A stretch of 64,000 nucleotides of DNA, from assembly GCF_026410285.1 (NCBI RefSeq), contig NZ_JAPMLP010000002.1, positions 69,501-133,500 on the forward strand. The letters are read 5' to 3'. This document shows positions 35,470 to 45,379 of the stretch, in pieces. Each line of letters begins with the position of its first letter. Positions within the stretch are counted from its first letter, which is position 1. The notes under the pieces were generated by a model. The model did no database searches, was not told where the DNA came from, and saw only the letters and a program-made list of their open reading frames with translations. The stretch comes from Sulfitobacter sp. F26169L (GTDB lineage Bacteria > Pseudomonadota > Alphaproteobacteria > Rhodobacterales > Rhodobacteraceae). Position numbers and translations under genes: made by a program.

Positions 35470-36378
35470 TTAGAAGTTGAAGCGAACACCCAGGTCAACC
35501 TGAGTACCGCTGTCTGCAACGGAGCTCATGGAACCACCGGTGGAGATACCACCACGAAGTGACGTGCCGCCACCCATGTCGTGGTTGAAGTCGATACCGA
35601 AGCCTGTGTCTTCCCAGTAGTCCGCATCAGCAACATACACTTCGATATCTGTGGCTGCGCCAACGTCAAAGCGGCCTGTCAGAACAACGTGGTCACCGGC
35701 GGTGCCGTTATCAGCATACGCCAATGTAACGTCTGCGATACCGAAGGAACCGCCAACAGATGCTGCGAACTCGGTGTCAGATGCAACATCGGAGTCCTGA
35801 CCCGCCAGAGCGAATGTCCAGCCGTTCCATGAGTATGCAACGTGTGCTGCGATACGGTCAACACCGCCGCGCTCGGAAGCGGACAAGTGTGCGGAGAAGT
35901 CGCCTGCGGAGTAAAGAACTTCAACACCGTTTGCGCCTGCGGAACCCAAGGAACCGGACTGGTACGCGTCGCCGCGGAAGTTGTAGGCTGTGTAGTCATA
36001 TGAGTGACCGGTCAGACCCAGGTCGATCGGGTACATGCCAGGCATGAACTCAAGCGCGCCGAAGATGTTACCAACACCAACTTCAAGACCACCGGAACGT
36101 GCGAAGTAACGTACGCCGTTGAACTGTGGGCGCGAGCCTACTGCTGCGTCACGCTCTTCGCCTTCGAGGCGAACACGTGCACCGATTGTTACGCCAGCGT
36201 CGGACTCTGCTGTCGCGTCGATCTGCAGGCGGAAGCGGCTTGTTACGTCTGTGGAGTCTGTTACGCCGTTGTCAACGTAGCGAACACCAAAACGACCGTA
36301 GCCAGAGAATGTTACGTCTGCTGCTGCAACGCCGGCTGTGGCAACCAAAGCTGTTGTAGCGAAGAGAACTTTTTTCAT
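35470..36378 (-). CDS. Outer-membrane porin, Rhodobacter type
   Basis: The precursor has 302 residues with a clear signal peptide (KKVLFATTALVATAGVAAA, cleaved near residue 20). The mature part is a beta barrel, with alternating short strands of aromatic ends and acidic loops, and finishes with GVRFNF, the C-terminal phenylalanine typical of porins assembled by BAM. It should let small hydrophilic solutes cross the outer membrane. Codon use is strongly biased to a few codons, suggesting high expression. A GAGGG ribosome site precedes the ATG, and a terminator follows. The 286-base divergent gap to the DUF3576 gene must contain its promoter; I see no other feature in it. Confidence 0.95.
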   Translation of the reverse strand: MKKVLFATTALVATAGVAAADVTFSGYGRFGVRYVDNGVTDSTDVTSRFRLQIDATAESDAGVTIGARVRLEGEERDAAVGSRPQFNGVRYFARSGGLEVGVGNIFGALEFMPGMYPIDLGLTGHSYDYTAYNFRGDAYQSGSLGSAGANGVEVLYSAGDFSAHLSASERGGVDRIAAHVAYSWNGWTFALAGQDSDVASDTEFAASVGGSFGIADVTLAYADNGTAGDHVVLTGRFDVGAATDIEVYVADADYWEDTGFGIDFNHDMGGGTSLRGGISTGGSMSSVADSGTQVDLGVRFNF

Positions 36379-36664
36379 GAGTTTTCCCTCGATTTGAAAT
36401 TCATAGGACCCGAACGGGGAATTCCGATCTGGGTATGAGGATCTTTTGCGCTGCTATCCGGCTTTTGGCAAGCAAACCGGCAGGCTAGAAAGCAAAGGAC
36501 CCAGCGATGATGCAGCTTTACCACAGTTTGGCCGCACTCCTCTGCCAGAGCCCCCGAAATAGCGCACTTGGCTGCATCACGCCTCTCTACATTCACCTTG
36601 CCCAGAAGGCGCGGCTTGGGTATTGCATATCAAAATAGCATATAGCGTGGTGAAGGTGGGGCGT

Positions 36665-37156
36665 ATGAGGACTCGGAATATAGTTATACTGGCGATTGCG
36701 CTGGGAGCTCTGACAGCCTGTGGTTCTGCTGGGCGCCTGGGTTCAGCAGCCACCGATCGTCCCGACTACTACTCGAATCCCAACGTTCCCTCGAACGTAG
36801 AGACCGATGCGAGCAACACGATCTGGTCCATCTTCAACAAAAAAAGCTCCGAGAGCACCGTTCTGGTGAACAAATACCTTTGGAGCGCGTCACTGGAAGT
36901 TTTGAATTTCCTGCCGATCCAATCGGTTGATCCGTTCACAGGTGTTATCGTCACCGGATACGGCACGCCTCCCGGTGGTGGCCGTGCGTACCGTGCAACT
37001 GTTCTTATTGATGATCCGGCCCTTGATGCACGCTCACTTAACGTAGCGCTACAATCACGCGGCGGCGCCGCCGTAAGCAAGGCCACCAGCCGTGCGGTAG
37101 AAGACGCGATTCTATCGCGCGCCCGCGAGCTACGGATCACCGACAACAAACTCTGA
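36665..37156 (+). CDS. DUF3576 lipoprotein
   Basis: A 163-residue putative lipoprotein with signal ALGALTAC (acylated Cys19). After it come NTIWSIFNKKSSESTVLVN, then NKYLWSASLEVLNFLPIQSVDPFTGVI split across the core of DUF3576. The family is restricted to alphaproteobacteria and usually precedes leuS, as it does here with an 86-base gap. It may be part of an envelope complex with LptE-like lipoproteins, but this is inference. The start at 36665 follows AAGGTGGGG. Confidence 0.88.
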   Translation: MRTRNIVILAIALGALTACGSAGRLGSAATDRPDYYSNPNVPSNVETDASNTIWSIFNKKSSESTVLVNKYLWSASLEVLNFLPIQSVDPFTGVIVTGYGTPPGGGRAYRATVLIDDPALDARSLNVALQSRGGAAVSKATSRAVEDAILSRARELRITDNKL

Positions 37157-37242
37157 ACGCCCCTCATTCGTTATCAATATAGTGCAGCGCCGGGCTTTGT
37201 GATTACCACACGTCCGGCGTTGCTGCGTAAAAAGGCCTGCAC

Positions 37243-39861
37243 ATGACCCGCTACACCCCCTCCGAGATCGAAGCCCGCTGGCAAACTGCGTGGGAGCAGT
37301 CACAGATTTTCAAAGCTGTCCGCTCTGCGTCCAAACCGAAGTACTACGTGCTGGAGATGTTTCCCTATCCGTCGGGCCGCATTCATATGGGTCACGTTCG
37401 CAACTACACGATGGGTGACGTGATTGCGCGCTATAAGCTGGCAAAGGGTTTTAATGTTTTGCACCCGATGGGGTGGGATTCGTTTGGTTTGGCCGCTGAA
37501 AACGCTGCCATGCAAAAAGGTATCCATCCCGGCGAGTGGACCTACCAGAACATCGAAGACATGAAAGCCCAGATGAAGCCGCTGGGGTTCTCGCTGGATT
37601 GGTCGCGCGAAATTGCCACTTGCCATCCCGATTACTACCAGCACCAACAGGCCATGTTCATCGATATGATCGAAGCGGGGCTGATTTACCGTAAGAACGC
37701 TATTGTAAACTGGGATCCTGTGGACATGACCGTTCTGGCGAACGAACAGGTCGAGCAAGGGCGCGGCTGGCGCTCCGGCGCGCTGGTAGAACGGCGTGAA
37801 CTGACGCAGTGGTTCTTCAAAATCTCGGATTACTCCGATGAACTGCTGAGCGCGCTGGATACTTTGGAAAACTGGCCAGCCAAGGTGCGGCTGATGCAGG
37901 AAAACTGGATCGGCAAGTCACGCGGTTTGCAATTTGCATTCTCGACCGTCAATGCACCCGATGGCCATGACCGGATCGAAGTTTACACTACACGCCCCGA
38001 TACCCTGCTGGGGGCCAGCTTTGTTGGCATTTCACCAGACCACCCGATTGCCAAACTGCTGGAACGCGACAACGCCGAGATTGCCGCGTTTACGGCTGAA
38101 TGTCGCAAAGGCGGCACAACCGAAGAAGCGATTGAAACTGCGGAAAAGCTGGGATTCGATACGGGCATCCGCGTGCGCCATCCGTTTGATACCTCACAGG
38201 AATTGCCAGTCTATATCGCCAACTTTATTCTGATGGATTACGGCACCGGCGCAATCTTCGGTTGCCCTGCCCATGATCAACGCGATTTTGAATTTGCTAC
38301 CAAATACGGCCTGCCCATCATCGCCACCTATCTGCCATCCGAGGATGCATCGGACGAGCTGACCGAGGCCTATGTGCCGCCAAAAACCGAAAAAGTTTTC
38401 TACAACCGCGGTTTTGCCGGAGAACAGTGGCAGACAGGGCTGGAAGGAATCGATACAGCAATCGAGTTTTGCGAGGCGCAAGGCGTTGGCCAAGGGGTGA
38501 CAAAGTTCCGCCTGCGCGACTGGGGCCTGTCGCGGCAACGCTACTGGGGCTGCCCGATTCCCGTGGTGCATTGCGATGACTGCGGCGTGGTGCCTGAAAA
38601 GAAAGAGAACCTGCCCGTCAAACTGCCGGAGGACGTGACATTCGACATTCCGGGAAATCCGCTGGACCGCCACACCGAATGGCGCACCACGCCTTGCCCG
38701 TCTTGTGGGAAATCCGCATTGCGTGAAACAGACACGATGGACACGTTTGTCGATTCGTCATGGTATTATGCGCGCTTTACCGCGCCGCATGCCGATACGC
38801 CCACAGTGATGGAAGACGCGGAATACTGGATGAACGTCGATCAATACATCGGCGGCGTCGAACACGCGATTCTCCACCTCCTTTACGCGCGCTTCTTTGC
38901 CCGTGCGATGCACATCACAGGCCACTTGCCAGAATCAGCAATTGAGCCGTTTGACGCATTGTTTACGCAAGGAATGGTGACGCACGCGATCTACAAATCT
39001 ACAAAACCTGTAACGATGGGCGATACAGAGTTAACTTTTGGTAACACCGACGTCACGTTCGAAATGACAAATCGACCAATCTTCCATTACCCTGAAGAAG
39101 TAATCCTCAAAGGTGACAAGGCGTTCCTGAAGGAAGGCGGCGAAGAAGTTGAAATCATCCCGTCAGCCAAGATGTCCAAATCCAAGAATAACGTTGTTGA
39201 TCCGCTGAACATCATTTCCGATTTCGGCGCGGATACTGCGCGCTGGTTTGTGCTGAGCGATTCCCCCCCCGAGCGGGATGTTGAGTGGACAGCATCCGGT
39301 GCCGAGGCGGGCTACAAACACCTTGGGCGGGTATGGAACATCAGCGACAGAATTGCTGCGATGGATGAAAATGCCGCAGGAACTGGTGATGACGACCTGC
39401 TGCGCCAGATGCACAAAGCTATTCACGATGTCACAATGGCAATCGAATCGTTCGGCTTTAACGCGGCCATCGCAAAGCTCTATGCTTTCACTGCGATTTT
39501 GCAAAAATCCAAAGCGTCAAAAGCCGCGCAGCGGAAGGCCGTGATGACCTTGGCGCAGCTGATGTCCCCGATGACCCCGCATCTGGCAGAGGATATTTGG
39601 GCCATGCAGGGCGGTGAGGGCCTGATCGCAACGGCCCCGTGGCCTGTGGCAGATGAAGCAATGATGAAAGACGATACGGTCACGCTGCCCATTCAGGTCA
39701 ACGGCAAGCGGCGCGGCGAAATTGATGTGCCAGCGGACATGCCCAAAGACGAGGTGGAAAAGCTGGCTCTTGCCCACGAAGCTGTGATCCGTATCCTTGA
39801 CGGCGGAACACCCAAGAAGGTGATCGTTGTCCCGGGACGGATTGTAAATGTCGTTGTATAA
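37243..39861 (+). CDS. leuS: Leucyl-tRNA synthetase
   Basis: The class I enzyme (872 aa) charges tRNA-Leu. The HIGH motif appears as HMGH at residues 48-51, the editing (CP1) domain lies at about 225-420, a zinc-binding segment with CDDCG and PCPSCGK lies at about 445-490, and the KMSKS loop is at 643-647. The anticodon-binding helices and a small C-terminal domain follow. The 3' end overlaps the start of lptE by 14 bases, so they are co-translated. This is the first gene of the leuS-lptE-holA operon. Confidence 0.99.
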   Translation: MTRYTPSEIEARWQTAWEQSQIFKAVRSASKPKYYVLEMFPYPSGRIHMGHVRNYTMGDVIARYKLAKGFNVLHPMGWDSFGLAAENAAMQKGIHPGEWTYQNIEDMKAQMKPLGFSLDWSREIATCHPDYYQHQQAMFIDMIEAGLIYRKNAIVNWDPVDMTVLANEQVEQGRGWRSGALVERRELTQWFFKISDYSDELLSALDTLENWPAKVRLMQENWIGKSRGLQFAFSTVNAPDGHDRIEVYTTRPDTLLGASFVGISPDHPIAKLLERDNAEIAAFTAECRKGGTTEEAIETAEKLGFDTGIRVRHPFDTSQELPVYIANFILMDYGTGAIFGCPAHDQRDFEFATKYGLPIIATYLPSEDASDELTEAYVPPKTEKVFYNRGFAGEQWQTGLEGIDTAIEFCEAQGVGQGVTKFRLRDWGLSRQRYWGCPIPVVHCDDCGVVPEKKENLPVKLPEDVTFDIPGNPLDRHTEWRTTPCPSCGKSALRETDTMDTFVDSSWYYARFTAPHADTPTVMEDAEYWMNVDQYIGGVEHAILHLLYARFFARAMHITGHLPESAIEPFDALFTQGMVTHAIYKSTKPVTMGDTELTFGNTDVTFEMTNRPIFHYPEEVILKGDKAFLKEGGEEVEIIPSAKMSKSKNNVVDPLNIISDFGADTARWFVLSDSPPERDVEWTASGAEAGYKHLGRVWNISDRIAAMDENAAGTGDDDLLRQMHKAIHDVTMAIESFGFNAAIAKLYAFTAILQKSKASKAAQRKAVMTLAQLMSPMTPHLAEDIWAMQGGEGLIATAPWPVADEAMMKDDTVTLPIQVNGKRRGEIDVPADMPKDEVEKLALAHEAVIRILDGGTPKKVIVVPGRIVNVVV

Positions 39862-40333
39862 CCGCCGGACCCTAATTGCCCTGCCTCTGGTCCTGGCCGC
39901 GTGCGGTTTTACGCCGGTGTACGGGCCGGATGGATCAGGTTCGCAATTGCGCGGTCAGGTGTTGGTGCAGGAACCCTCAAGTCAGGCGGGGTATCTGCTG
40001 ACGCAGCGTCTGGAAACGCGGCTTGGCCGCAGCGGTAGTGCTGCGCGCTATGCACTCGATATCACAATCACGCTTGAGGAAGACGGGCTTGCCATCAACG
40101 CGGCAGGTGACATTATCCGTTTCAACCTTACGGGGATTGTGGATTTCGCCTTGCGCGACACGGTCGCAGGCAGCGTTGTTACCTCTGGCAAAGTGCGCAA
40201 CTTCACTGCCTATTCCGCGACAGGCACAACTGTTGCCACCCTCGCCGCAGAGCGTGATGCGGTCGAGCGGTTGATGATCATTCTCGCAGATCAGATCACC
40301 GCACGGCTTTATGCGGCGGACATTCCGGCATGA
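39848..40333 (+). CDS. lptE: LPS assembly lipoprotein LptE
   Basis: The outer-membrane lipoprotein plugs the LptD barrel and helps insert LPS. The 161-residue precursor has a lipobox (LVLAAC, Cys19) and the following GFTPVYG, which is the LptE/RlpB family signature. The rest is a compact alpha/beta fold. It starts within leuS and its stop overlaps holA by 4 bases (ATGA). LPS genes waaA and lpxK lie 10 kb away on the same strand. Confidence 0.93.
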   Translation: MSLYNRRTLIALPLVLAACGFTPVYGPDGSGSQLRGQVLVQEPSSQAGYLLTQRLETRLGRSGSAARYALDITITLEEDGLAINAAGDIIRFNLTGIVDFALRDTVAGSVVTSGKVRNFTAYSATGTTVATLAAERDAVERLMIILADQITARLYAADIPA

Positions 40334-41328
40334 AACTGGGGCGGCGCGATGGGGCAGGCATTGTTGCAAAACCCCCTCGGGACAAGCTCGGGATGCTGCT
40401 ATATGGCGGCGATGCCATGCGGGTGGCGTTAAAGCGGCAGGAATACCTAAAGGCGCTTCTGGGCCCCGCTGCCGAAGAGGAAATGCGCCTGACCCGTATT
40501 GCTGCCGGCGATCTGCGGCGCGAACCCGCGCTGTTGATGGATGCGATCAAGGCTGTCGGTTTCTTTCCCGGCCCCCGCGCTGCCTTTGTCGAAGGCGCAT
40601 CAGAAGTTGTGGCACAGACCATTGTCCAGACCATGGGCGATTGGCAGCCAGGCGATGCCCAGATTGTTGTCAGTGCGGGTGATCTGAAAAAAACGTCAAA
40701 GCTGCTGAAGGCATTCGAAGGGCACCGTGACGCCTATGCTTGGGGAATCTATGATGATCCGTCCGATCGCGCCGAGATAGAGCGCTTGCTTCGGGATGCG
40801 AAATTACGCGCGGATGGTCCCGCTATGGCAGCGCTTGAGGATCTTGCGCGCAGCCTTGATCCCGGTGATTTCCGTCAGACACTGGAAAAACTGTCGCTCT
40901 ATATGCTGAGTGCGCCCTATACGCCTGTTTCGCTTGACGATATCGCCGCCTGTGCGCCTGCATCGATCGAGGCTGCTGTGGATGACATCCTGAATATCGT
41001 TGCAGAAAAGCAGTCCGCGCTGATCGGGCCGCTGATGCGCCGCCTGCAAAGTCAGGGCGTGAATGCCGTGACCCTCAGCATTATGGCGATGCGCCATTTC
41101 CGCACCTTGCATCGTACAGCCTGCAACCCCGGCGCGCCGGTTTGGGGGGTGCGTGATCGCGACCGCGTCGTGCGACAGTCGCGTGATTGGGGCGCGGCCA
41201 AGCTTGATACGGCCCTTGGCATCCTGACAGACACTGATTTGCAACTGCGCTCGGCGGGCCAAACGGCGCCAGCGATGGCAATCATCGAACGGACATTCAT
41301 CAGGCTGGCAATGTTTGGCGCCAGCTAA
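40330..41328 (+). CDS. holA: DNA polymerase III delta subunit
   Basis: The clamp-loader delta subunit (332 aa) opens the beta sliding clamp. The N-terminal segment with LLYGGDAMRVALKRQ corresponds to the family's nucleotide-fold-like domain, and the C-terminal two-thirds are helical. Sequence identity in this family is always low, but the length, the position after lptE, and the blocks FPGPRAAFVEGA and VVSAGDLKKTSKL fit well. The start overlaps lptE. Confidence 0.93.
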   Translation: MKLGRRDGAGIVAKPPRDKLGMLLYGGDAMRVALKRQEYLKALLGPAAEEEMRLTRIAAGDLRREPALLMDAIKAVGFFPGPRAAFVEGASEVVAQTIVQTMGDWQPGDAQIVVSAGDLKKTSKLLKAFEGHRDAYAWGIYDDPSDRAEIERLLRDAKLRADGPAMAALEDLARSLDPGDFRQTLEKLSLYMLSAPYTPVSLDDIAACAPASIEAAVDDILNIVAEKQSALIGPLMRRLQSQGVNAVTLSIMAMRHFRTLHRTACNPGAPVWGVRDRDRVVRQSRDWGAAKLDTALGILTDTDLQLRSAGQTAPAMAIIERTFIRLAMFGAS

Positions 41329-41347
41329 CCTTTGGGGAGGAACGACA

Positions 41348-41941
41348 ATGTACACAGTAATCGGAAGCATAAAATCGCGCGCATTTCGCGTCGCTTGGAT
41401 GCTGGAGGAATTGGGCCAAAGCTATGACCTGATCGCCGCCGCGCCGCGCTCGGATGAGGCGCGCAAATACAATCCGTCGGGCAAAATCCCCGCGCTTCTG
41501 GACGGCGATGATGTGCTGACGGATTCGGTTGCCATCATGCAATACCTTGCAGACAAACACGGCGCGCTGACGGCCCCTGCCGGCACCCCTGCCCGCGCAC
41601 GGCAGGACGCTATGCTGTTCTGGCTAATTGATGAATTTGACGCGATTCTTTGGGCTGCGGCCAAGCACAGCTTTGTCTGGCCAAAAGAAATGCGCATGCC
41701 GGAAATCAAGGACAGCCTGAAAGCTGAATTCACCCGCAGCGCCACCACACTGGCCGAGCGTCTGGAAGGGCCGTTTTTGATGGGCGATGAAATTACCGTG
41801 CCGGATCTGCTGGCCGTGCATTGCATCAACTGGTCAATTGGTGCCGGTTTCCCAAGGGTCGATGACCGTCTTGGCACATGGGCCGCTGACCTGCGCAAAC
41901 GCGATGCGTTCAAGGCCGTGCAAGCGCGTGATCCCGCCTAG
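41348..41941 (+). CDS. Glutathione S-transferase family protein
   Basis: A 197-residue cytosolic GST. The N-terminal thioredoxin fold (about 1-75) includes KSRAFRVAWMLEELGQ and the glutathione-binding PSGKIPALLDGD and LTDSVAIMQYLAD; the C-terminal helical domain follows. The ATG at 41348 follows GGGAGGAAC. Substrate is unknown. It ends 4 bases inside the convergent flavoprotein gene. Confidence 0.92.
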   Translation: MYTVIGSIKSRAFRVAWMLEELGQSYDLIAAAPRSDEARKYNPSGKIPALLDGDDVLTDSVAIMQYLADKHGALTAPAGTPARARQDAMLFWLIDEFDAILWAAAKHSFVWPKEMRMPEIKDSLKAEFTRSATTLAERLEGPFLMGDEITVPDLLAVHCINWSIGAGFPRVDDRLGTWAADLRKRDAFKAVQARDPA

Positions 41942-43119
41942 CCAGAGGCCAGGCGGGCCGCTGCATGGTGGCCCGCCCACGCACCTGTCGCCAGACAGCC
42001 CGTGATCAGATAGCCGCCCGTCGGTGCCTCCCAGTCCAGCATTTCGCCAACGGCATAGACGTTTGACAGTGCGCGTAACATCAGGGCCTCGTCCAGTCCC
42101 GCATGTGCGATTCCTCCGGCGGTCGAGATCGCTTCGTCTAGCGGGCGCAAACCTGTGTGTTTCACTGGCAGCGATTTTATAACGGACGCCAGCGCATCGG
42201 GTTCTTTGGGCAGCGGCATTGCCATTTCCTGCAACAGTGCAATTTTCGCTGCATCCAGCCCCAGCGTTTTACGAATATGACTTGTCTGCGTGGCCTTGCC
42301 TTGCGGTTTACGTAACTTCTGTGCAATCGCCGCGACATCCAGATCAGGCATCAGATCAAGTGTCAGATCATGGCCTTCACGCACGCCGCGCGAGACAGTA
42401 TAGACACCGCCCCCTTCCAGCCCTTCGCGCGACAGTACAGCTTCACCGCGTGAGAGATAAGGCCCGGCGTGCAGCGCGACACCCTTGATCGCCGCGCCAA
42501 GATGTTTTTCCATGTAGGGCGTCCAATCTACGGCCAACCCAGTGTTTGCAGGCGCAAACGGTGTAACAGTCACACCATGTTCCGACAGGATCGCAGCCCA
42601 CGCCCCGTCCGAGCCAAGGCGCGCCCAGCTGGCTCCGCCCAGCGCAAGAATCGTCGCGTCGGGGGTCAGCGTCTGGTCCCCGGAAGGGGTATCAAAGTGC
42701 AGTGCCTGCGCCGAAAATCCTGTCCAGCGCCAGCGGGTGTTGACCGTCACGCCCAGCCTGCGCAGACGGGCCAGCCATGCGCGCAGCAGCGGTGATGCTT
42801 TCATCGCCTTGGGAAACACGCGCCCCGTGGAGCCGGTGAACAATTCTTCCCCCAGATCACGCGCCCATTCCTGCACTTCGTCGGGGCCAAATGCGTTCAA
42901 CATGGGCGCGAGCCATGGCGTAGCCTCGGCAAAAGCGTCGCGAAATTTCTCGGCATCTTCGGCTTTGGTGATGTTTAGGCCGGATTTTCCCGCCATCAGA
43001 AATTTGCGCCCGACCGATGGTTTTGCATCGCAGATGGTTACCGCAACACCGGCTTGCGCCAAGACCTGCGCCGCCATCAATCCCGCAGGCCCCGCCCCGA
43101 TGACGACTGCCGTTTTCAT
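41938..43119 (-). CDS. BaiN/HI0933-like NAD(P)/FAD-dependent oxidoreductase
   Basis: A 393-residue flavoprotein with an N-terminal Rossmann motif (VVIGAGPAGLMAA) and the GRKFLMAGKSGLNITK block that defines the HI0933-like family. A mid-section ALGGASWARLGSDG and the C-terminal YAVGEMLDWEAPTGGYLI complete it. No physiological reaction is established for most family members. The start overlaps the stop of the MscS-type channel gene by 4 bases, so the two form a unit. Confidence 0.9.
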   Translation of the reverse strand: MKTAVVIGAGPAGLMAAQVLAQAGVAVTICDAKPSVGRKFLMAGKSGLNITKAEDAEKFRDAFAEATPWLAPMLNAFGPDEVQEWARDLGEELFTGSTGRVFPKAMKASPLLRAWLARLRRLGVTVNTRWRWTGFSAQALHFDTPSGDQTLTPDATILALGGASWARLGSDGAWAAILSEHGVTVTPFAPANTGLAVDWTPYMEKHLGAAIKGVALHAGPYLSRGEAVLSREGLEGGGVYTVSRGVREGHDLTLDLMPDLDVAAIAQKLRKPQGKATQTSHIRKTLGLDAAKIALLQEMAMPLPKEPDALASVIKSLPVKHTGLRPLDEAISTAGGIAHAGLDEALMLRALSNVYAVGEMLDWEAPTGGYLITGCLATGAWAGHHAAARLASG

Positions 43120-44447
43120 TCCGGCACAGCAGCAGGCAGGCCGCCTTTAATCTCGACCACGCGCTGGGGATAGGGGATTTCGATGCCGTTTTCCTTAAGC
43201 GCGTTCCAGATCAGGAACAGCACGTCAGATGTGTATTTATTGGGGCCATCATCAATCCCGTTGACCCAGAACTCGACCGCAAAATCGATGCCACTGTCGC
43301 CAAATCCGCGCAGTTCGCAATCAGGCGGGTATGGCAGGTCCAGAATCTCGGGGTGGGTCGATACCGCAGCTTCGATGATTGGCGGCACCAGATTGATGTC
43401 GGTGTCATAGCTGACAGAGAAAGGGGCCTCGTAGCGGTTTGCCGACCCTTGATCGGAATAATTCACCACGCGCGTTGTGATGAAATCTTCGTTCGGAACA
43501 ACGATCCAGCGGCCGTCAAACGTTTCCAGAATGGCGGCGCGGGCTGTCATTTTAACGATCTTGCCCGTTTCTCCCCCGTCCAGTTCGACATAATCGCCAA
43601 CAGTTGCCTGTCCTTCGATCAACAGGATGACACCGGAAATAAAGTTCGACGCGATCTTTTGCAGGCCAAACCCGAGGCCCACACCAATCGCACCGCCCAG
43701 CACGGCAAGCGCGCCCAGATTGATGCCCATCACGTTCATCAGCACCAAAAACGCAATGCCAAAGATCATAAACTCAACCGTTTTGATCAGCAGTTGGCGG
43801 ATAGAGGGGCGCATTTCCTGTTTTTCAATCAACGCCGATGTCTGGTTGTTGGACCATTGGCCAAGCCAGAACAGCAGCGACCCCGCAATCAAACCCCGCA
43901 CGATCGCGATCAGTGAAAAGCGGATGTTGCCGACGCCAACCACCGTTTCGGTAAGCTGTAGCGTTACCACATCAAGCAGACCTACCGCGTACAGCGCCGC
44001 AATCGGCAAAAGCATAAAGCGGCCCAGCAGCTTGAGAAACGGATCAGCAAGAATGTCGCGCACGAATATCCGCACAGCGAGAAACATGAATACCCGCTTG
44101 CCAAAGGCGATCACCGCACCACTGTCAAAAACCGATCGGACAACCTGCTCTCCTATACCGGTCAAAGCATAAGCCAACAGCGGTAATATCAGGGGCAGGA
44201 ATTGCAGTACAAACAGACGTATCGCCGTAAACATGTTCTGCTTGTCTGCCGGATCAATCAGATTGTGTAGCGCGGGTCGCAGGCGGCGTGTGATCAACAG
44301 TGCCAGCAGATAGGCACCCACCAGAATAGCAAACTGCGACCAAGCCGCAGGGCTCAACAACCATCCAAGGGCCAATTCGTACCCTTGCTCGGCATATCCG
44401 GCGATCTGCTGAACAATAGGGGGATATTCTGTAAGGTCGAAGTTCAT
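43116..44447 (-). CDS. MscS-family mechanosensitive channel, large type
   Basis: A 443-residue inner-membrane channel with about five hydrophobic segments in the first 240 residues, more than the three of basic MscS. The pore-lining helix is around 245-275 (LGAAIGVGLGFGLQKIA-like, glycine and alanine rich), and the beta domain has the motif VGDYVELDGGETGKIVKM and VVPNEDFIT. It is distinct from the short MscS at 438-1409. The ATG at 44447 follows AGAAGG. Confidence 0.92.
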   Translation of the reverse strand: MNFDLTEYPPIVQQIAGYAEQGYELALGWLLSPAAWSQFAILVGAYLLALLITRRLRPALHNLIDPADKQNMFTAIRLFVLQFLPLILPLLAYALTGIGEQVVRSVFDSGAVIAFGKRVFMFLAVRIFVRDILADPFLKLLGRFMLLPIAALYAVGLLDVVTLQLTETVVGVGNIRFSLIAIVRGLIAGSLLFWLGQWSNNQTSALIEKQEMRPSIRQLLIKTVEFMIFGIAFLVLMNVMGINLGALAVLGGAIGVGLGFGLQKIASNFISGVILLIEGQATVGDYVELDGGETGKIVKMTARAAILETFDGRWIVVPNEDFITTRVVNYSDQGSANRYEAPFSVSYDTDINLVPPIIEAAVSTHPEILDLPYPPDCELRGFGDSGIDFAVEFWVNGIDDGPNKYTSDVLFLIWNALKENGIEIPYPQRVVEIKGGLPAAVPE

Positions 44448-44688
44448 TTCAGCGCCTTCTAATTCCGGTCGGCCATGCACTCTCTTGGCGCAGTGCATCA
44501 TCAGGATCAAGTGGCGCGCGCGTCCCTGCGCCGTCAGGAATGTTGATTTTGCCGGTTAGTTGCACAGCCGCGATGGCAAATACCCACCTTGAACGCACAC
44601 CTGTTTATGACAAGCACTATCCGACAGCGCCCCTGCTGTGATAATAACCCGAAAAACGCCCAAAAAGCAGAAATTACAGGAAAACCCT

Positions 44689-44763
44689 ATGCGTATCGCA
44701 CTTGTTCTCACATCCCTTCTGATTCTCGCCGCCTGTGATGTTCCGTTTGTGCCTCTAATCTGA
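44689..44763 (+). CDS. Very small lipoprotein (24 aa)
   Basis: A 25-codon gene with AGGA at 44678-44681, 7 bases before the ATG. The product is a full lipoprotein signal peptide (two basic-free residues, Arg2, a hydrophobic stretch, lipobox LAAC with Cys16) and an 8-residue mature tail ending DVPFVPLI. All three elements, ribosome site, lipobox and stop right after a short tail, argue for a real gene. I recall similar tiny alphaproteobacterial lipoproteins, but cannot name one. Its stop is 7 bases from the convergent crotonase-like stop. Confidence 0.65.
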   Translation: MRIALVLTSLLILAACDVPFVPLI

Positions 44764-44770
44764 GCCGCTG

Positions 44771-45379
44771 CTAGCCGCACATTTCCTTGATACCACGGGC
44801 AATTTCTATCGGTGCGGCGATGGTATCTGCGCAGATTGAATGTGCCGTTTCCATCAGGGTGTCAGGCGCCACCACACGGTCCACCAGACCGAATGCCAAG
44901 GCTTCGTCAGCGCGGATTTTCTGACCGCCCATAAGGATCAACTTGGTGCGCGCAGGGCCGATCAGCGCCGTCATGCGCGCAGGGTCGCTGGGTTGTGGCA
45001 AATAGCCCAGCTTCATCACCGGATAGAAAAATTTGGCATCCGGCACTACGATGCGGATATCACAGGCAAGCGCCATACCCGTGGCGCCCCCTGCAAGCGT
45101 TCCGTTCAGCGCTGCGATCGTCAGACCGGGCAAGCGTGCAATTGCACCCGACAGCCGCTCCCACAAACCGGAAACTGCCAACCCTGTGCGGGCTGCATCC
45201 AGATCGGCACCCGCGCTGAAAACCTTTCCGCGCCCAGTAAGAATCACAGCGCGCGCTTCATCTGCGCTTTCCATAATCTCGCACAGGGTGCGCAGCATGT
45301 CCTCGGTCAAGGCATTGGCCTTGTCGGGCCGGTTAATTGTAACCGTCCAAACGCCGCTATCTTTCGCAAGTTCAATCAT
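44771..45379 (-). CDS. Enoyl-CoA hydratase/isomerase-fold protein lacking the catalytic glutamates
   Basis: A 202-residue crotonase-superfamily protein, about 55 residues shorter than the usual hydratase. The oxyanion-hole segment FSAGADLDAA and NGTLAGGATGMALACD are kept. But the position of the first hydratase Glu is Gly and that of the second is Val (FFYPVMKLGYLP), so ordinary enoyl-CoA hydration is unlikely. It might act as another acyl-CoA enzyme, such as an isomerase. The start overlaps the stop of the SDR gene by 4 bases. Confidence 0.85.
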   Translation of the reverse strand: MIELAKDSGVWTVTINRPDKANALTEDMLRTLCEIMESADEARAVILTGRGKVFSAGADLDAARTGLAVSGLWERLSGAIARLPGLTIAALNGTLAGGATGMALACDIRIVVPDAKFFYPVMKLGYLPQPSDPARMTALIGPARTKLILMGGQKIRADEALAFGLVDRVVAPDTLMETAHSICADTIAAPIEIARGIKEMCG

